DNA of 36,593 nucleotides from the NCBI GenBank assembly GCA_964595365.1, contig CAZQQC010000015.1:1-36593 (forward strand). Reading direction: 5' to 3'. Position numbers and translations under genes: made by a program. The DNA is from Fen-1258 sp964595365 (GTDB lineage: Bacteria > Bacteroidota > Ignavibacteria > Ignavibacteriales > Melioribacteraceae). Shown here one piece after another: positions 33,448 through 36,593 of the stretch (position 1 is the stretch's first letter; each line of letters starts with the position of its first letter). The notes under the pieces are model-generated. The model saw only the letters and a list, made by a program, of their open reading frames with translations. It searched no databases and was not told the DNA's origin.

Positions 33448-33820
33448 GTTTGAAACCGGCATTCGAGGTTGTCTTAAGTAATATTTCAAAAATAAAATCC
33501 TCGCCTGAACAATGAGGCAGCTTCTGCCTGCTTGGACCCGCTTTCATTGTAATGGGGCAAGAAGGAAGGACTGGCAGCAAAGGAAAAAAAATTTTTATGT
33601 CTGTCTCGCCGCTTTTGCAAATATAGCGATATTGTAGCCGGGCAGGCGTTGAGACTTTAAAAAAATAGTTACTCTTGAAACAGCCTCGAATGCTCGAACT
33701 TCTGTTCAACGGCAGATTGCAGTGCGGAGAGCTAGTGGTTTTCTTTTCTAAATTCCCACCGCTCATTTATATTTGGATTAAATAATTCTATTTTAGACAC
33801 AAATTAAGCGGCAAAAGACG
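33448..33820. other. Non-coding region between maeB and the YkuD-like gene
   Basis: No convincing gene. Most of it (33459-33693) is hairpin element C. The remaining ~130 bases hold the leader of the YkuD-like gene, A/T-rich near its end; no promoter matched the consensus. A 111-codon minus-strand open frame across the element appears accidental. Confidence 0.45.
33459..33693. repeat. Hairpin element C (GAGGTTGTCTTAAGTAA family), ~235 bp
   Basis: Imperfect ~25-bp terminal inverted repeats: GCATTCGAGGTTGTCTTAAG at 33459-33478, and the complement of GCATTCGAGGCTGTTTCAAG (33674-33693) at the right. The interior is structured: ACAATGA (33509-33515) pairs with TCATTGT (33544-33550), with AGGCAG/CTGCCT (33515-33529) nested inside. 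The left end resembles those of elements A and B. It starts 12 bases after the maeB stop. No protein is encoded. Confidence 0.6.
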
Positions 33821-34447
33821 GTGTTCAAGAATACCTTATATGTTTTTGGCAGTGTGATAATTTTTTTTGCCGGCGTTATTTGTTACGGTATAATTCTTAA
33901 TCTTAGAGAAATAACTCTTGCGCAGGCTCTTACCGAAAAAGGAATAAAAGAAGTGAAGGATGTGCATCTCGTGATCGATAGAAAAAATTATAAGCTTAAT
34001 TTATATTCACGCGGAATTTTGATAAAAGATTACAAGGCGGTATTCGGAAAAAATAGCAGCATTATCAAAACTTCGGTCGATGATAACGTAACTCCAATTG
34101 GTGAGTATAAAATCTGTGCATTAGATACTTCGTCGCGGTATCACAAATTTCTGCATCTGAATTACCCGAACGAGCACGATGCAGCTGAAGCTCTGGCGAG
34201 AGGTTACATCGGTCAAGATGAATGTTCATCAATTATGATTTCAATTAAGCATAATGAATGCCCGCTAAAAGAAACCAGGCTTGGTTCGGAAATAGGAATT
34301 CACGGTATTGGACAGTACAACATAATTTTTAAAAACCTTCCTTTTTCATTTAACTGGACTAATGGTTCCATAGCGGTAAGCAATGAAAGCATCGATGAGC
34401 TTTACTCGGTCGTTAAGATTGGTACTCCGGTAAAAATAATCAATTAG
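33821..34447 (+). CDS. YkuD (L,D-transpeptidase)-like protein lacking the catalytic Cys
   Basis: A 208-residue protein starting at GTG, with an N-terminal membrane anchor (residues 4-26) and a YkuD-type domain (~47-207). Seen: VHLVIDRKNYKLNLYSRGILIKDYKAVFG, VTPIGEYKI, the His-Gly pair (H161 G162 in GIHGIG), and WTNGSIAVSNESIDELY (179-195). In active enzymes the last motif reads xxGCI, with Cys as nucleophile; here the codon is TCC (34367-34369), so it is Ser183. All else in the motif is intact, so it is either a pseudo-enzyme, a Ser-dependent variant, or one sequencing error away. It ends 8 bases before the Omp85 gene. Confidence 0.83.
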   Translation: MFKNTLYVFGSVIIFFAGVICYGIILNLREITLAQALTEKGIKEVKDVHLVIDRKNYKLNLYSRGILIKDYKAVFGKNSSIIKTSVDDNVTPIGEYKICALDTSSRYHKFLHLNYPNEHDAAEALARGYIGQDECSSIMISIKHNECPLKETRLGSEIGIHGIGQYNIIFKNLPFSFNWTNGSIAVSNESIDELYSVVKIGTPVKIIN

Positions 34448-34455
34448 ACAGCGAC

Positions 34456-36588
34456 TTGATCAAAAAATATTCTTACATATTATTTCTTTTGTTCTTTGCA
34501 CAATCGACTTTTGTCTTCGGACAGTTGAACAAAAAGCTGGAAGTCTCCCGAATCAAGTTTGAAGGCAACTCGGCAATTTCATTCTTAGCTTTGAGCACAG
34601 CCATTTATTCGAAAGAATCTCCGAACTGGCTTTCGCAATTTTTAGAAAAATTTTCCTCTCTTGGCAGTAAACCCGTTTATTTCGATTCGTTGTTAATTCC
34701 GATGGATATAAAGGCTATAAAAGAATTGTATCGTTCCAAAGGTTATTTTAAAACGAAAGTTTCCGTAAAGACTATTGCAGATAATTCCTCGGGCACGGTA
34801 ACGTTAGTCTATTCAATAGAAGAATCCGCTCCGGCATATTTCAAATCGTTTGTTGTGAACGGTTTGGATACAATCGCCCCGGAGCATCAGGTTCTGCTGC
34901 GCGACTATACGAATGTAGATACCTCAACAATTTATAGCGATGCAATTGTAGATGAGAAAAAAAATTATATCTTAACATTTTTACGCGATCATGGATTTAT
35001 GCTAAGCAAAGTAGAGCAGCCAAATGTAATTGTCGATACAATGAAAAATAAAGTCGATGTGGAATTGAAATTCACATCGGGCAAACGTTACAGGGTTGGC
35101 GAAGTCTGGACAACGAGAACAGGACAGGGATTCGATCTGGTGGATGATTATCTTCTAAAAGAGCTTGTGGGAATTAAAACCGGCCAATGGTACAGCAACT
35201 ATGATATTCAGCGCGGAACTGTCAGACTTTTCCGAACAAATCTTTTTACTTCTGCCAATATTATGGCTGTTACGGCAGACACTGCGGGAAGTGTTGTTCC
35301 GATACGAATTATTGCAGATATCGGAATGATGAATGAGTTCTCTCCGGAAATAATTATGAACAATGAAGATAACACTTTCAACCTTGGTCTCGGTCTGCAT
35401 TTCATTAGAAAAAATTTCCTGGGCGATGCAAGAAAATTTACCATCGGAACTTCAGCCGCAGCTCAAAATATTTCCGAGTTTTTGCGCAACCCTACTTTTT
35501 CCGATTCGGCTTTTTACGGTTATTTCGATGCGCGTGCATCCATCGAACAACCGTTTATTTTTGGCAGACCTATCGGCACAAAACTGGAAACATACTTTAC
35601 TGTTCAGAAGAGAAAAAATGAATACAATTCGAATATCTACGGTGCCAAGCTGAGTTTCGATTTTGAACTTCCTCAAATTACTTACATCAATTCGATGAAT
35701 GCTTATTTTAACATCGAACGATCCGCGTACACTTACAAACCCGAATACCTGAAAAATTTGTTAAGTCGATTTTTCCAGAGGAACAATATTCCTAAAGACA
35801 GTGCAGATGTACTTGCTGCAAAAAGCGTCTATACCGAACTTGGCGGGCAATTTGTTTCCCGGAGTACAAATGCCGTGCTCGGTATGAACATTGGTGCAAA
35901 CAAAACAAATGATACGTTCTTCCCCACCGGCGGTTATGCGCTCTCTCTTCTGATTGAAGATGGGAATTCAATTCCTTATTTAATCAGCAGAATAATTAAA
36001 TCGGATTTTGCACGTCCGTTGTTTCTCAAAACCGTCTTTACTTCGGCAGTCTATCTTCCTTTTTATTCAAGCAATGTGAATTCGTTTGCCGTTAAATTCA
36101 AAGCGGGACGAATATTTACTTACCGTGGGGACAAGGCGGATATTCCTCTCAACCAAAGATTATATGCCGGCGGAAACAACTCGGTAAGAGGCTGGGCTTC
36201 GCGTCAACTTGTTCCGTTGGTTTCCGAATTTAGTCTTGGAGCTAATCCAACTCAAGAAGACCTTGAAGGTGTTCTTGCCAAAGGTGCCGCTACCGGCGGT
36301 TTCTTTTTAATGGAAGGTTCTATCGAAACCAGAAACCGGCTTGTTGGTAAAATCGGCTCTGCATTATTCATCGATTACGGAAATACATGGAACAGTTACA
36401 AAGAATTTCGTTTTGATCGAGTTGCCGTTGCTGCCGGATTCGGTATCAGATATTATTCAGAATACGTTCCTATCAGAATAGATTTCGGTGTAAAAGTCTA
36501 CGACCCCAAAGACCGCCGCAGTATTATTCAGAAAAGTTTTTGGTCGGAACTTCTTCAATTTCATCTCGGAATAGGTGAAGCGTTCTAA
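34456..36588 (+). CDS. Omp85/BamA-TamA-like outer-membrane protein
   Basis: A 710-residue protein starting with TTG; it has a signal peptide (MIKKYSYILFLLFFAQSTFVFGQ), then POTRA-like domains (VSRIKFEGNSAIS, FKSFVVNG and a YRVGEVW-type segment, about residues 28-290), and a C-terminal 16-stranded-type beta-barrel (~300-710). The barrel-loop signature is GGNNSVRGWASRQL (family VRGY/F), and the chain ends in an aromatic residue (LGIGEAF). This is the surface-antigen/TamA-type layout used to insert or translocate outer-membrane proteins. It follows the YkuD-like gene by 8 bases. No Shine-Dalgarno sequence is evident. Confidence 0.9.
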   Translation: MIKKYSYILFLLFFAQSTFVFGQLNKKLEVSRIKFEGNSAISFLALSTAIYSKESPNWLSQFLEKFSSLGSKPVYFDSLLIPMDIKAIKELYRSKGYFKTKVSVKTIADNSSGTVTLVYSIEESAPAYFKSFVVNGLDTIAPEHQVLLRDYTNVDTSTIYSDAIVDEKKNYILTFLRDHGFMLSKVEQPNVIVDTMKNKVDVELKFTSGKRYRVGEVWTTRTGQGFDLVDDYLLKELVGIKTGQWYSNYDIQRGTVRLFRTNLFTSANIMAVTADTAGSVVPIRIIADIGMMNEFSPEIIMNNEDNTFNLGLGLHFIRKNFLGDARKFTIGTSAAAQNISEFLRNPTFSDSAFYGYFDARASIEQPFIFGRPIGTKLETYFTVQKRKNEYNSNIYGAKLSFDFELPQITYINSMNAYFNIERSAYTYKPEYLKNLLSRFFQRNNIPKDSADVLAAKSVYTELGGQFVSRSTNAVLGMNIGANKTNDTFFPTGGYALSLLIEDGNSIPYLISRIIKSDFARPLFLKTVFTSAVYLPFYSSNVNSFAVKFKAGRIFTYRGDKADIPLNQRLYAGGNNSVRGWASRQLVPLVSEFSLGANPTQEDLEGVLAKGAATGGFFLMEGSIETRNRLVGKIGSALFIDYGNTWNSYKEFRFDRVAVAAGFGIRYYSEYVPIRIDFGVKVYDPKDRRSIIQKSFWSELLQFHLGIGEAF

Positions 36589-36593
36589 AGTTA

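Noticed and set aside
33431..33766. 111-codon minus-strand open frame over hairpin element C
   Set aside because: It crosses the inverted repeats of a structured non-coding element and has no ribosome site or recognisable motif.
1..36593. Defence system, CRISPR array, prophage, integrase or biosynthetic gene cluster
   Set aside because: I looked for regular direct repeats, transposase/integrase motifs, nuclease-defence pairs and megasynthase domains and saw none; the window is mainly housekeeping genes.

Overview
The window looks like ordinary chromosome of a low-GC member of the Bacteroidota/Chlorobiota assemblage, most likely Ignavibacteria-like. The basis is a bacillithiol-type deacetylase (bshB1), a DUF1460 protein, LiaF-like/LytS/LytT signalling genes, a bacterial deoxyhypusine-synthase homologue, and several promoters with the TTG-N(18-20)-TAnnTTTG architecture known from Bacteroidetes. 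The taxonomic call is an inference. No marker gene with species resolution was compared, and I see no rRNA, tRNA, CRISPR array, prophage or transposase gene.

Layout. (1) 1-811: the N-terminus of Mfd on the minus strand, cut by the window edge. (2) 1216-4088: an aspartate-type aminotransferase and ATP-dependent PEP carboxykinase sharing an ATGA overlap (aspartate to oxaloacetate to PEP), then a small lipoprotein and RmuC. (3) 6600-9854: two tandem LiaF-like membrane proteins, a LytS-type histidine kinase and a LytTR response regulator, probably one envelope-stress signalling operon. (4) 10081-13040, minus: DUF302 protein, DASS-family anion transporter, a possible 22-residue peptide, BshB1. (5) 13289-18563: gatB, an RmlD-like reductase (minus), endonuclease IV and a ClC transporter with CBS domains. 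(6) 18644-26529, minus: a secreted SnoaL/DUF4440-like protein; a YicC-gmk-rpoZ unit with its own promoter and terminator; a family-4 uracil-DNA glycosylase, dnaB and DUF1460 unit; the deoxyhypusine-synthase homologue; and an NAD-dependent epimerase. (7) 26733-30908: the ribosomal/translation cluster rplM-rpsI-rpsB-tsf-(terminator)-pyrH-frr. (8) 31195-36588: a malic enzyme/phosphotransacetylase fusion, a YkuD-type protein whose catalytic Cys is replaced by Ser, and a BamA/TamA-like outer-membrane protein.

Metabolically, aspartate aminotransferase, PEPCK and malic enzyme sit at the PEP/oxaloacetate/malate/pyruvate node, and the DASS transporter may import dicarboxylates feeding it. Envelope functions (LiaF-like pair, DUF1460, YkuD, Omp85) and DNA repair (mfd, rmuC, nfo, udg) recur across the window.

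The least explained material is non-coding. Three hairpin elements share the end GAGGCTGTCTCAAAAGTA and each begins 10-31 bp after a stop codon. A ~100 bp repeat occurs in two unrelated intergenic regions. A nested GCAGAGA/CGCAAAG palindrome sits between convergent genes. Several genes needed their starts revised: rplM, udg, the epimerase and the Omp85 gene start at TTG, the YkuD gene at GTG, and pckA, rpsB, gatB and the second LiaF-like gene start inside their longest open frames.
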